NCBI GenBank assembly: GCA_937944885.1
Contig: CALFBB010000043.1
Span: forward strand, 1-57,357
Source: an uncultured cyanobacterium
GTDB lineage: Bacteria > Cyanobacteriota > Cyanobacteriia > Thermostichales > Thermostichaceae
Direction: 5' to 3'
DNA: 57,357 bases
Part shown: positions 36,074 to 44,496 of the stretch, piece by piece
Numbering within the stretch: the stretch's first letter is position 1
How the letters are laid out: each line of letters starts with the position of its first letter
Notes under the pieces: model-generated
The model's input: the letters and a program-made list of their open reading frames with translations, nothing else
The model's database searches: none
Told to the model about the DNA's origin: nothing
Made by a program: the position numbers and the translations under genes

Positions 36074-36912
36074 CTGGACGCACCTACCGAGTTACCGGCA
36101 TTAACCTCAAAGGGATGCCCCTGGGGGAGTCGGATCGGATTGTTACCATCCTCACCCGGGAGCGGGGACTGATTCGGGCCGTAGCCAAGGGATCCCGTAA
36201 ACAGCCCTCCAAACTAGGGGGGCGGATGGAACAGTTTGTCATTAACGATCTCCTGATTGCTCAGGGACGCTGGCCTAGGCAATCGGATTCTTCTCAGCGG
36301 CTCCAGCGGATTGCCCAAGCCGAAACTCTCCAGAGTTTTCCACACCTCAGCCGCAGCTTGGCCCACCTGACAGCAGCCCAGTACTTGGCGGAGGTCACTT
36401 TAATGTTGGCCCTTTCGGATCAAACTCAAGAGGATCTGTTCCTGCTGTTGGTGGAACATCTAGAGCGTTTGGAACAGGCCCCTAACCCTGAGGCGGTTTT
36501 GCCCTTGCTCACCCATGGGCTGTACCACCTGCTAGCTTGGGCAGGGTTTGCGCCTCAGGTACAGACCTGCCACTACTGTCGCGGTGGATTGAGGGCCAGT
36601 GTTTTTTTCAACCCGCAGTCGGGAGGAATGGTTTGCCAGCCCTGTCGAGTGGTGCAGCAGCCTAATTCCGTTTCGTCGGTCTCAGATTCGGTTTTGCAAG
36701 TCTTGGCTTCCCTGCCGAATCCCACCTTAGCGAGCTGGCCTGAAGGTTCCCCGCCTTTGACGGCTTGGTTAGAGGCAGAATGCCTGCTGCGGCGCATGCT
36801 CGAACATCATGCTGAACGGGAAATCCGCTCCGCTACACTCTTAGCCAGTTGCTATGCCCCTGCCCCTTCTGAAGGATGTCAGCAAATGTCAGCCGCTCCA
36901 TCAAGGCTCTAG
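36070..36912 (+). CDS. recO: DNA repair protein RecO
   Basis: A 280-residue RecO, which loads RecA on gapped DNA with RecF and RecR and anneals single strands. The N-terminal OB fold starts RTYRVTGINLKGMPLGESDR, followed by RERGLIRAVAKGSRK. A zinc site is seen in CHYCRGG and VCQPC near residues 170-195. The C-terminal helical part is somewhat divergent. It overlaps deoC by four bases. One isolated TTTTCCACA occurs inside the gene at about 36337, probably by chance. Confidence 0.93.
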   Translation: MTGRTYRVTGINLKGMPLGESDRIVTILTRERGLIRAVAKGSRKQPSKLGGRMEQFVINDLLIAQGRWPRQSDSSQRLQRIAQAETLQSFPHLSRSLAHLTAAQYLAEVTLMLALSDQTQEDLFLLLVEHLERLEQAPNPEAVLPLLTHGLYHLLAWAGFAPQVQTCHYCRGGLRASVFFNPQSGGMVCQPCRVVQQPNSVSSVSDSVLQVLASLPNPTLASWPEGSPPLTAWLEAECLLRRMLEHHAEREIRSATLLASCYAPAPSEGCQQMSAAPSRL

Positions 36913-37726
36913 CCGGTAGGACTTCTCGTTGCTCAACCCCACCTTAGGGCTGGTCTCCACCCACCCCTCTTGCTGAAGCTGATGAATTCATGAGTCTAAC
37001 CTTGATAGACCGACCCCTGCTGAAGGAGGGCAGAGGACTTGTTCTAGGTCTCTCAAGCCATCCTGCAAGTTCGGGCACCACTACCCCCAAAACCCCCACT
37101 CAATTGCGCTCTTGTCCCCATCTGGGAATGCCTTGCTCCTTTTGAAGCTCTGGGAATCTGCAAAGGGTAGCCAGGGCTTTTCCTAAGGCTGATTCTGGGG
37201 AAATTGGCAGCAACCTGAAGAAGTTGTGAAGGTATGTATCAAGATCGGCAAAATAGCCCGAGAATGGAGCACTAAGGTGGGTCAGCAGCCGATTTTAAGT
37301 GATAAGTTAGTTTATGGAAAGTGACTTCTTGCGAAGGCTTCTCAGTCTTAGAGATGACCAGTCACAATGGTTTCTGTAGAGGGGTGATTGAGAGGAGTGA
37401 ATTGCATTTGTTGTAGGTGAATGTTGGGTAGGATTGAACTTGGGGCTTTTAGTCAGATTGAATCAATTGCCAAGAGAACTTGCTGTTCTGTATCTGCTCT
37501 TCGGGCAAATGTATAGTCCGGAGGCCGGGTGGGTTTCTGAGGGATACCTCTTTGAGAAGGTTGCAGCTTCTGAGATGAATCCACCTTCAAAAGGTTAAAT
37601 CTATTTCATTCATTGGATTTAGTCATTGGATCTGATTGGATCTGACTTGAGCAGCTTCGGGTTGGTTTTGACCGCAACCCTGGTGGGGAAGAAATTCAGC
37701 TTTGGAAGTTTAGGAGTTGCAGCATC
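36913..37726. other. Long gap and probable rpaB leader
   Basis: The 814 bases between recO and rpaB hold no convincing gene: all plus-strand frames are under about 60 codons and lack binding sites. Features seen are several GC-rich self-complementary stretches (for example around 37012-37048), and a tandem of ATTGGATCTG (37624-37643) preceded by ATTGGATTTA at 37612. AGGAG stands before the rpaB GTG. A long 5' leader or a small RNA is possible; I see no tRNA. Confidence 0.45.
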
Positions 37727-38455
37727 GTGGAAGCACAGCGTAAGGAACGGATTCTCGTGGTCGATGATGAGGCCAGCATTCGACGCATTCTGGAAACCCG
37801 TCTGTCCATGATTGGGTATGACGTGGTTACAGCCTCGGACGGGGAAGAAGCGCTAGATGTCTTTCACAAGCAGAATCCCGACCTGGTGGTGCTGGATGTG
37901 ATGATGCCAAAGCTAGATGGCTACGGGGTCTGCCAGGAGCTGCGCAAAGAATCCGATATTCCCATCATCATGCTGACTGCCCTGGGGGATGTGGCGGATC
38001 GGATTACCGGCTTGGAGCTGGGGGCAGATGACTATGTAGTTAAGCCCTTTTCGCCCAAGGAGCTGGAAGCGCGTATTCGGTCAGTGCTACGGCGGGTGGC
38101 ACGGGCTGCCCATGAGGGTATTCCCAGCTCCGGTGTGATCCAGGTGGGGGATATTCGCATCGATACCAATAAGCGCCAAGTTTACAAGCGAGATGAACGC
38201 ATCCGTCTGACGGGCATGGAGTTTAGCCTGTTGGAGTTGCTGGTTAGCCGTTCCGGTGAAGCCTTTTCTCGCTCGGAAATCCTGCAAGAGGTGTGGGGCT
38301 ATACGCCGGAGCGGCATGTGGATACCCGTGTTGTGGATGTGCACATCTCTCGGCTGCGGGCCAAGTTGGAAGATGACCCAAGCAACCCAGAGTTGATTCT
38401 GACGGCACGGGGAACAGGCTACCTCTTCCAGCGCATCATTCAGGGGGACGAGTAG
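37727..38455 (+). CDS. rpaB: Response regulator RpaB (Ycf27)
   Basis: A 242-residue OmpR-type regulator. The receiver starts RILVVDDEASIRRILETRLS, with the phosphorylation aspartate in VVLDVMMPKLDGYG, the conserved TALGD and VVKPFSPKEL. The winged-helix domain ends RGTGYLFQR. The sequence is that of RpaB/Ycf27, partner of histidine kinase Hik33/NblS, which binds HLR1 boxes and controls high-light and photosystem genes. The start is GTG after TTTAGGAG. No kinase is adjacent, as usual. A perfect HLR1 box lies at 30460-30477. Confidence 0.97.
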   Translation: MEAQRKERILVVDDEASIRRILETRLSMIGYDVVTASDGEEALDVFHKQNPDLVVLDVMMPKLDGYGVCQELRKESDIPIIMLTALGDVADRITGLELGADDYVVKPFSPKELEARIRSVLRRVARAAHEGIPSSGVIQVGDIRIDTNKRQVYKRDERIRLTGMEFSLLELLVSRSGEAFSRSEILQEVWGYTPERHVDTRVVDVHISRLRAKLEDDPSNPELILTARGTGYLFQRIIQGDE

Positions 38456-38576
38456 TTTTTTTTACTTTTTCCCTTTCCAGGTTCCTTCAATTCAAGGAGG
38501 GTACTGAGCATCCGGCTCACAGGCATCCTTTCTTCTCTAGGGCCAGGATCCTTGCTCCAGGAAAGGGATGGAGTGC

Positions 38577-40445
38577 CTAGGCTGTAGGGATCCCGTCGCA
38601 CCAACTCTGGAGGGAGGCCCGCACCTGCTGCAATACTCCGATCCAATCTCCGGGTCTTGGTTGTCGGAACAGGCGCATCACACCCGGGTACCAAGGGCTA
38701 TCTGTTCTTTCCAGTAGCCAACGCCAATCGGCAGCAAAAGGGAGCAGAACCCACACCGGTTTACCCAGTGCCCCGGCCAGGTGGGCCACCGCCGTATCCA
38801 CACTGATCAGCAAGTCCAGCTGCTCCAGCGCTGCTGCTGTATCGACGAAACTCTGAAAGCGGGATCCCCACTCCCACACGTGATACTCCTGCAACAGGGG
38901 CTCAACCTCGGTCAGGTCCTCTCCCACCTGGAGACTGACCCACTGAAGGTGGGGCAACTTGAGCTCTTGCAAAAGAAGAGCAAGGGGGCAGCTTTTTAGC
39001 CTGCGCGCCCGATTTTGCTCTGGGTTGGCCCGTTGTCCCCCCGCCCACACCAGGCCAACTTTTGGGTACCTACTAGAAGAGGCAAAAGAAAAAAGCTCAG
39101 TCAGCTTTTCCTCAAAGGAAGCAGCAGCAACAGAACTGAATAGATAAGGAATCCGAGCCGGAAGGGCCTTTGTGCCCAGCCGCTGCGGTAGGCTAAGTAG
39201 AGGCAGATGGGTATCAAAGGGCGGCAAGGGATCCTGTTCTGAAAATACCTGTAGGCGAGGGTCCTGGAAATTGCTCTTGAGGAGCTGAACCAGGGGCTGC
39301 TGGCAACGGAACAGGAACTGTGCTTGCGGATGGGCTTCCACCAGCAAAGGTAGGTAGCGCACGAATTGAATCGTGTCTCCCAACCCTTGCTCGCTGTAGA
39401 TCAACAGGGTTTGTTGCCGGAGAGGGGATCCCGTCCACAGAGGTTGGCTGAAGGTTGGATAGTCTGCCCGGCGGTGTTGTATTCGCCATTCATATTCTCG
39501 CCAGCCCTCGGCATAGTGGCCCAAGGTAAGCAAAGCCGTGCCCAAGTTCCAATGGGCTTCCGCCAGGTTGGGAGCCAAGCTTAAACTGCGCCGGTAGCAT
39601 TCAATAGCGGCTGGCAACCGGTTCTGCTCCTGCAAAATCGTACCCAAGTTGTTATAGGGCTGAGGATCCCTTGGCAATAGCAGCAGAGCCCGTCTGAGGC
39701 AATCGGCGGCCTCCTCAAGCCGATCCTGGAGATGGAGACAGTAGCCGAGGTTCACCCAGATCCTTCCCTCGGCAGAGTTCAGGGCTAGAGCCTGGCGAAA
39801 GCACCTTTCTGCTTGAGGAAGTTGACCCTCTAACAGTAGAGCATTACCCAAACCGGCCAAAGCATAAAGGGGAGGAGGCTGAATTTTTACAGCTTGTTCC
39901 AAAGCCGCAATTGCCTGCGGCAGTTTGCCTTGCGCCAGTAAACCGCTGCCCAAACCCGCGAGTAACTCTCCATCCTGGGGGGCCAGGACCAAGCCTTGCT
40001 CATAGGCTCGCACCGCCTCCTCCAGGTTGCCCAGCATCATCCAGGTATGGCCCAACTCTCGCCAAGCCGGGATCCAATCTCCACGCCGACGCAAGGCCAG
40101 TTGCAAATGGGTCAGGGCTTGCCAAGGATCCCCCACTTGGAGATAGAGGGATCCCAGCAACGCATAAGCCTCAAAGTCATCAGGGTGGGTGTGGATGATT
40201 TGCCGGCAGAGCTGCAGAGCAGCCTCCACCTGTCCGGAGCTCTGGTACTGGCGGGCCAAAGCCAAAGAGTCGCTCCGGGAAGTAGGCCGAGATGGTTGAG
40301 AAGGCAGAGAACTCTGTTGCCGCCGCCCAGACGGGTTCTTGCTTTTCCCAGGATTTTTCCCAGGCCCAAAGCCGTGTGGCACGTTGTTATCCTTCCTCGC
40401 TACTGGGCTTGCATCCCCAGCCAGGTTAGCAAACCGCTTATCCAC
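38577..40445 (-). CDS. TPR protein with GT9-like glycosyltransferase domain
   Basis: A 622-residue protein. A basic, glycine- and serine-rich start of about 50 residues leads into eight or more tetratricopeptide repeats (about 60-340; for example LYLQVGDPWQALTHLQLAL, NLGTILQEQNRLPAAIECYR). The C-terminal 270 residues resemble heptosyltransferase/GT9 or GT41 folds: EQGLGDTIQFVRYLP, GLVWAGGQRANPEQN and LISVDTAVAHLAGALGKPVW. TPR fused to such a domain is common in cyanobacteria and may glycosylate proteins or surface sugars. No signal peptide is present. It converges on rpaB. Confidence 0.88.
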   Translation of the reverse strand: MDKRFANLAGDASPVARKDNNVPHGFGPGKNPGKSKNPSGRRQQSSLPSQPSRPTSRSDSLALARQYQSSGQVEAALQLCRQIIHTHPDDFEAYALLGSLYLQVGDPWQALTHLQLALRRRGDWIPAWRELGHTWMMLGNLEEAVRAYEQGLVLAPQDGELLAGLGSGLLAQGKLPQAIAALEQAVKIQPPPLYALAGLGNALLLEGQLPQAERCFRQALALNSAEGRIWVNLGYCLHLQDRLEEAADCLRRALLLLPRDPQPYNNLGTILQEQNRLPAAIECYRRSLSLAPNLAEAHWNLGTALLTLGHYAEGWREYEWRIQHRRADYPTFSQPLWTGSPLRQQTLLIYSEQGLGDTIQFVRYLPLLVEAHPQAQFLFRCQQPLVQLLKSNFQDPRLQVFSEQDPLPPFDTHLPLLSLPQRLGTKALPARIPYLFSSVAAASFEEKLTELFSFASSSRYPKVGLVWAGGQRANPEQNRARRLKSCPLALLLQELKLPHLQWVSLQVGEDLTEVEPLLQEYHVWEWGSRFQSFVDTAAALEQLDLLISVDTAVAHLAGALGKPVWVLLPFAADWRWLLERTDSPWYPGVMRLFRQPRPGDWIGVLQQVRASLQSWCDGIPTA

Positions 40446-40450
40446 CTACC

Positions 40451-40651
40451 TCAGCTGCGACGAAATAGGCTGTCCAGGTAAATGCGGGCCGCTCGTCGGT
40501 CGCTATCTCCACTCTGGAGCAAGAACAACGAGAGGGCCGCCGTCACCACCCGATCCTGATCCCAGTCGGGATGGCGAGAGAGGTAGCTTTTGAGCGTATC
40601 ATGCAGCTCCTCCGGAATTTCGCTCAAAATACTGACATGGGGAGACTTCAT
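40451..40651 (-). CDS. DUF2811 family small protein
   Basis: A 66-residue cyanobacterial protein starts MKSPHVSILSEIPEELHDTL, with the conserved HPDWDQDRVVTAALSLFLLQ and the ending RIYLDSLFRR. This fits DUF2811, a small family of unknown function that looks like a ribbon-helix-helix or short helical protein. I place the start at the ATG with GGAG seven bases upstream; the open frame continues 37 codons before it without support. The stop is six bases before the start of the TPR-glycosyltransferase gene, so they may be co-transcribed. Confidence 0.85.
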   Translation of the reverse strand: MKSPHVSILSEIPEELHDTLKSYLSRHPDWDQDRVVTAALSLFLLQSGDSDRRAARIYLDSLFRRS

Positions 40652-40791
40652 AGACGCACTCCGGGTCGAAAAGGGAAAACAAATGGATTTGCGGTGGATT
40701 TGCTGCCCCAGGTAGAACCCGAACCGCTCAAAAGAGACAGCTCGGCACCAAGACAATCTCAAAATCCAAAACGCTTAAGCAGCTGGAGAAG

Positions 40792-40822
40792 GGAAAAAGA
40801 GACTGGGTTGCCCATAACCCAG
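40792..40822 (-). terminator. Possible terminator on the minus strand
   Basis: CTGGGTT-ATGGGC-AACCCAG is a perfect seven-base-pair hairpin (40803-40822), followed on the minus strand by TCTCTTTTTCCC. It could end transcripts coming from the RibD-like gene or from the DnaA-box region to its right. No plus-strand T run follows. Confidence 0.4.
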
Positions 40823-41098
40823 TAGCAAAGACACAACAGCCAAAACGAGGGTTTGCCTGCACAGGACTAAAGCCGGATCCCCAAAACTGGCCCCTTCTGA
40901 GGATCTGGCTGAGGAAAACCCCCCGTCCTTCATCCGCAGGTGGCGCTATTTTGCCCTCTGCCCCATAGGGAGTGTCAATCCTCATCCACGGTAGAAACGT
41001 TACAGAGACCCCGCCCTTATCAAAGATAAAATCGGCAAAAACAACTTTATTTTGTTACCATTTCAAGAATGTATTCACTTGAACCCTTTTGTCTTAAC

Positions 41099-41195
41099 TT
41101 TTCCACAGAGGTCACCAACAGCCCTAAGGAAGGGAACTGACCTGTGGAAAACCACCCCAAAACCTGTGGAAAGTGTGGGGAAAACCTGTGGATAA
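41099..41195. other. DnaA-box cluster, candidate replication origin
   Basis: Within 97 bases there are four clear DnaA boxes: TTTTCCACA (41099-41107, plus orientation), and on the minus strand TTTTCCACA (41143-41151), CTTTCCACA (41165-41173) and the perfect consensus TTATCCACA (41187-41195). A weaker TTCCCCACA (41174-41182) lies among them. AT-rich DNA flanks both sides (about 41030-41100 and 41190-41230), suitable for unwinding. The cluster lies in the 580-base gap between DUF2811 and the RibD-like gene. No dnaA or dnaN is in the window, but cyanobacterial origins are not always next to dnaA. The boxes are seen directly; origin function is inference. Confidence 0.6.
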
Positions 41196-41231
41196 TTGGA
41201 AAATCTGGATTTGAACAAAAATTTGCTTTGC

Positions 41232-42107
41232 TTACGGATCCTGCCAGTCTATCTGGTAGTGCAAAAACAGCTCCCCGGATCCCTGACGGCACTCCAGGAG
41301 CTGTAGCCGCGGTGGTGAACCCAGCCGTTGCCAGCCCTCGATACTGGCAGGTGGGTCAGGACACCCACTTAGAAGCAGCGGCGCCAAGGTTACCCACAAC
41401 TCATCCAGCGCCTGAGCTTGCAGAAAGGCCCCTAGCAAGCGTCCTCCCCCCAATATTCCCACCCGCTCTATGCCCAGGGTTTTGAGGCGAAGCAGGCGAG
41501 CCGGTAAATCCCAATTGGGCGCTACCCAAACCTCCTCAAAGCCGGATCCCGGAGGCCAGGCCTGGGCTCCTGTTGGCGTCGTCCACAGCCAGCGGGTCAG
41601 AGGTTGTCGAAAAAAAGGCAGATCCCGGGGAATATGCCCACTCGCAGAGCAAATGATCGTCAAGGGTTGTGGGGGTAAGCCCTGGACCACTCGTTGGTGC
41701 AAAAGTTCTGGATCCTTGATGCGCAGGCTGGTGCCGTAGGCCCGCAGTGTAGCCGCCCCCATAATCACAGCCTGTTGCCGGGCAGCTTGGATTTCTAGGT
41801 GGTGATAGTCCTCTGGGCTAGTGAAAGAGGGGCGTTGTCGGCGATCGGCAGCAATTTTCCCATCCAGGCTCTGGGCAAAAATGGCAACCAAGTGGGGACG
41901 AGCAACCTTCAAGGGGCAATCTCTGGGAAAGCGCGGGCCAACCTCACCGATCGACCCAAATAGAGTCAGACTAGATAGAGTCAGACTTTGTTGCAAGGAC
42001 GTGGGTGACCAATAGGTTGACCAATAGGTTGGCCAATGGGTTCCCGCCAAGTTCCAAAGTGGCCCAAGCGGGATAGCTATGTTAGGAACACTCCAATCAT
42101 CCACCAT
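41232..42107 (-). CDS. RibD C-terminal-like pyrimidine/dihydrofolate reductase family protein
   Basis: The core (from PHLVAIFAQSLDGKIA) is a reductase of the RibD C-terminal/DHFR superfamily: RQQAVIMGAATLRAYGTSLR, PLTIICSASGHIP and GIERVGILGGGRLLGAFLQ, ending in LFLHYQIDW. In riboflavin synthesis such domains reduce a ribosylamino-pyrimidine with NADPH; no deaminase domain is present, so the exact reaction is open. The frame extends about 70 residues before the core, including in-frame tandem repeats, and overlaps the divergent gene by 29 bases. The true start may be a TTG near residue 67. The DnaA-box cluster lies just beyond its stop. Confidence 0.78.
   Translation of the reverse strand: MVDDWSVPNIAIPLGPLWNLAGTHWPTYWSTYWSPTSLQQSLTLSSLTLFGSIGEVGPRFPRDCPLKVARPHLVAIFAQSLDGKIAADRRQRPSFTSPEDYHHLEIQAARQQAVIMGAATLRAYGTSLRIKDPELLHQRVVQGLPPQPLTIICSASGHIPRDLPFFRQPLTRWLWTTPTGAQAWPPGSGFEEVWVAPNWDLPARLLRLKTLGIERVGILGGGRLLGAFLQAQALDELWVTLAPLLLSGCPDPPASIEGWQRLGSPPRLQLLECRQGSGELFLHYQIDWQDP
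41961..42042. repeat. Two adjacent tandem repeats (15-mer x2, 12-mer x3)
   Basis: TAGAGTCAGACT recurs with a 15-base period at 41961 and 41976. GACCAATAGGTT occurs at 42007 and 42019, followed by the variant GGCCAATGGGTT at 42031. Both periods are multiples of three, so the repeats stay in frame with the 5' extension of the reductase gene (SLTLSSLTL; WPTYWSTYW). They may instead be promoter DNA between the two divergent genes. Confidence 0.7.
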
Positions 42108-42483
42108 TCGGGTTGAGGTTGAGGCTAGCGCATCGACATTGCGCCGCTGCTTGACGGAGGTGGATCTGCTGCGGCAGTGGATCTGGCCTCAGCAACTGCA
42201 GGGATCCCTGTCGGACAACTTGCAAGTGGGTAGCACCTTTGATGCTCAATGGGGGCCCATCTCCATCAGACATCAGGTGGAAACCCTCCTACCGCAGCGC
42301 TTGCGGTTGCTGATGTGGGGTGGAGCAGATGGCTACTGCGATTGGCTGTGGGGAAACGGCTGGGTCCAGCTGCGGGTGGAGGCAGTTTCTCTTTTGCCTT
42401 TGGGCATGGGACAGTTGTTGAGCTTGCGACAGCTGCAGCAGTTTGCCCAAAAACAAGAAGAACAGGTCAGGAACAAAAGTTAA
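42079..42483 (+). CDS. SRPBCC-like small protein
   Basis: A 134-residue protein beginning MLGTLQSSTIRVEVEASAST looks like a START/SRPBCC (Bet v 1) fold: RVEVEASASTLRRCLTEVDL, then QWIWPQQLQG and GSTFDAQWGPISIRHQVETL, and a C-terminal helix (SLRQLQQFAQKQEEQ). Such proteins bind hydrophobic ligands in a cavity. No active-site motif is seen. Its start lies within the extended frame of the divergent reductase gene, supporting a later start for that gene. Ligand unknown. Confidence 0.65.
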   Translation: MLGTLQSSTIRVEVEASASTLRRCLTEVDLLRQWIWPQQLQGSLSDNLQVGSTFDAQWGPISIRHQVETLLPQRLRLLMWGGADGYCDWLWGNGWVQLRVEAVSLLPLGMGQLLSLRQLQQFAQKQEEQVRNKS

Positions 42484-42657
42484 GCTGGTGAAAAGTTAAT
42501 GAGAATGAGGAAAAGCCACAGCAACTTAAATAATTAACTTGGATACCAAAATTAAGAAGGACAAACCATTAGCTAGCTCCTTTTCCATCCTGTTTCTCTG
42601 AGGGTTTCTAGTTATGATAGTTGTAACAGAATTTGCTCCTTGGACTGGAGAGACCTC

Positions 42658-44496
42658 ATGAATCGGTCGACCACTCCCGGCCTAGCTGCGATTGACCGTA
42701 AGCAGTTTGAGATTCGGCTAGGGGAAGCTCTCAACAGAGCGGGTCTGCTCACTCCGGCTCAACTGGCTCAAGCCATGTGGGAAAAAGAAGACACTCCCCT
42801 GATGTTTGGGGAACTCTGCATGCAACATGGCTGGATTGCCCCTGAAGATCTCTACCCGCTTATCCCGACCGAATTGGTTCACATCGGCGAGATCCTGGTG
42901 GTGCACGGTTATCTGCAACTGGAGCAACTTCGTGAGGCGCTCCTCTACCAAAAGCAGCACCCTCACCAGAAAATTGGCGAGATCTTGGTGCAACAAGGTT
43001 GGATCCAACCCCACTGGCTGGACTGGGCCCTAGAGAAACAACAACAGCTGCGTCGCCAAAGGGGAGTGGCCAACAGTTGGGAGGTGATGCTGGAGCACTG
43101 GTCTACCATTCCCGATCAGCCTCCCCTCTACTCTTCTCCTTTACAAGCAGCCCACGCAGCCTACAAGACTACCCTGCAGTACAAAGCCCAACTGGAACGC
43201 TACAAGGAGCAAATTGCCAGCCTCGAGGCCCAACTGCAGCAGCAGCAAGAAGAGCAACGGGCTATGGCTGAACAGTCGGTGCGGCAAATTGCCGGCTATC
43301 AAGCCCGTCAACAGGAGCAGCAACAGCTCATTGCCACCCTGGAAGCCCAGCTAGCTGCCCAGATCGAGCAGGCAGCTCAACAACAAGCCGCGGCTCAACG
43401 ACGCATTCAGGAGCTGGTCGACCAACTGCAAACTGAGCAAGCCCGGGGATCCAGCCAAACCCAAGCCTTGACCGAACAACTGCAAACCGCCCAGAGCGAA
43501 TTGGAAACCCTCCGCCAGCGCTGCCACCAACTGACGGAGTGGCAATCCCAGGCCAAACACAAGTTGCAAGAGCTGGGATCCCAACTCCAGCAGCAGCAAC
43601 AATTACAACAGACCCAGGCCCAATTGCAGCAGCAATTGCAGCAGGCAGAAGCGCAAATCGTTGCCCTTAACCACACTTTGCAAGAGCAGCAACAGCAACA
43701 GCAACTGGCTCAATCCATCCAGAATCGTCTGGTTGCTGACTTGGCCCAAGCCCGAAAAGAAACGGCTGAGGTAACTCATTGCCTAGAGGTTCAGTACCAG
43801 GAAGCCCAAGCCCAACTGCAAAAAGCACAAGCCCAGGTGCACCAACTGCAAGCCCAGCTGCAAAAAGCCCAGGCAGAAAACAAGGCCTTGAAGAGCGCTC
43901 TAGCCGAAGCAAGGCAGAGCTCACCGCCGCTCTCTCCTCCCGACAGGGAACGGGTAGAAGCAAAGCCTGAAGGGATCCCGGCACCAAACATGGCCCAGTT
44001 GACTGGCTCTATGAGTGCCTCTGGTGCTGAACCCATCGAACTGCCCCCGCAGACGTATTTGGGGGAAGAAGATCTGGAGGCATTGCAGCGGGTCACCCCC
44101 TGGGTACAGCGAGTCTTAACCCAATTGCGGGCTGCTGCCCTCATTGACAACCCCGGTATTGAAACAGTCATCCATGCCTGGGAGAAGGAAGGGGGCACCT
44201 TTACGGATGTGCTGTCCCGCTACAGCCACCTCAAACCTGAAACGGTCAAATTTTTCAGCGAAGGGGGATACTCAGTTGCTTTGACGGGGGGACGTCATGT
44301 GGCCGATTATCTCAAGGCTGCCGGCTTGGTCAGTGCTGAGCAAATCCAACAGCTCCAAGACCACTTGCCCCCCGGTGGATCCCTGTGTCAGGCCCTTGTC
44401 CGAGCTGGCATCCTCCACCCCGTCACAGCCCTATATTTTGAGCACAACTTTGGCGGGCAAAAGCCCCGTCGCTCGCTGCGAGAGGAGCTAGGCTAG
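42658..44496 (+). CDS. MshEN-like repeats plus long coiled coil
   Basis: A 612-residue protein. The first 140 residues contain repeated helical motifs with (I/F)GE(I/L)L...HG(W/Y) patterns (IGEILVVHGYLQLEQLREAL, IGEILVQQGWIQPHWLDWAL), like the MshEN/GspE N-terminal modules that bind c-di-GMP or ATPase partners. A glutamine-rich coiled coil runs from about 175 to 430. The C-terminal 140 residues have another helical domain with AADYLK-type repeats (VADYLKAAGLVSAEQIQQLQ). There is no ATPase domain and no signal peptide. I start at MNRSTTPG, preceded by GGAGAG. It may be a scaffold for pilus or motility functions. Confidence 0.8.
   Translation: MNRSTTPGLAAIDRKQFEIRLGEALNRAGLLTPAQLAQAMWEKEDTPLMFGELCMQHGWIAPEDLYPLIPTELVHIGEILVVHGYLQLEQLREALLYQKQHPHQKIGEILVQQGWIQPHWLDWALEKQQQLRRQRGVANSWEVMLEHWSTIPDQPPLYSSPLQAAHAAYKTTLQYKAQLERYKEQIASLEAQLQQQQEEQRAMAEQSVRQIAGYQARQQEQQQLIATLEAQLAAQIEQAAQQQAAAQRRIQELVDQLQTEQARGSSQTQALTEQLQTAQSELETLRQRCHQLTEWQSQAKHKLQELGSQLQQQQQLQQTQAQLQQQLQQAEAQIVALNHTLQEQQQQQQLAQSIQNRLVADLAQARKETAEVTHCLEVQYQEAQAQLQKAQAQVHQLQAQLQKAQAENKALKSALAEARQSSPPLSPPDRERVEAKPEGIPAPNMAQLTGSMSASGAEPIELPPQTYLGEEDLEALQRVTPWVQRVLTQLRAAALIDNPGIETVIHAWEKEGGTFTDVLSRYSHLKPETVKFFSEGGYSVALTGGRHVADYLKAAGLVSAEQIQQLQDHLPPGGSLCQALVRAGILHPVTALYFEHNFGGQKPRRSLREELG

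Noticed and set aside
36336-36345. Single TTTTCCACA inside recO
   Set aside because: An isolated DnaA box inside a gene is expected by chance.
37067-37089. Similarity between 37067-37089 and 44686-44708
   Set aside because: Only about 18 of 23 bases agree and the flanks do not; too weak to call a repeat family.
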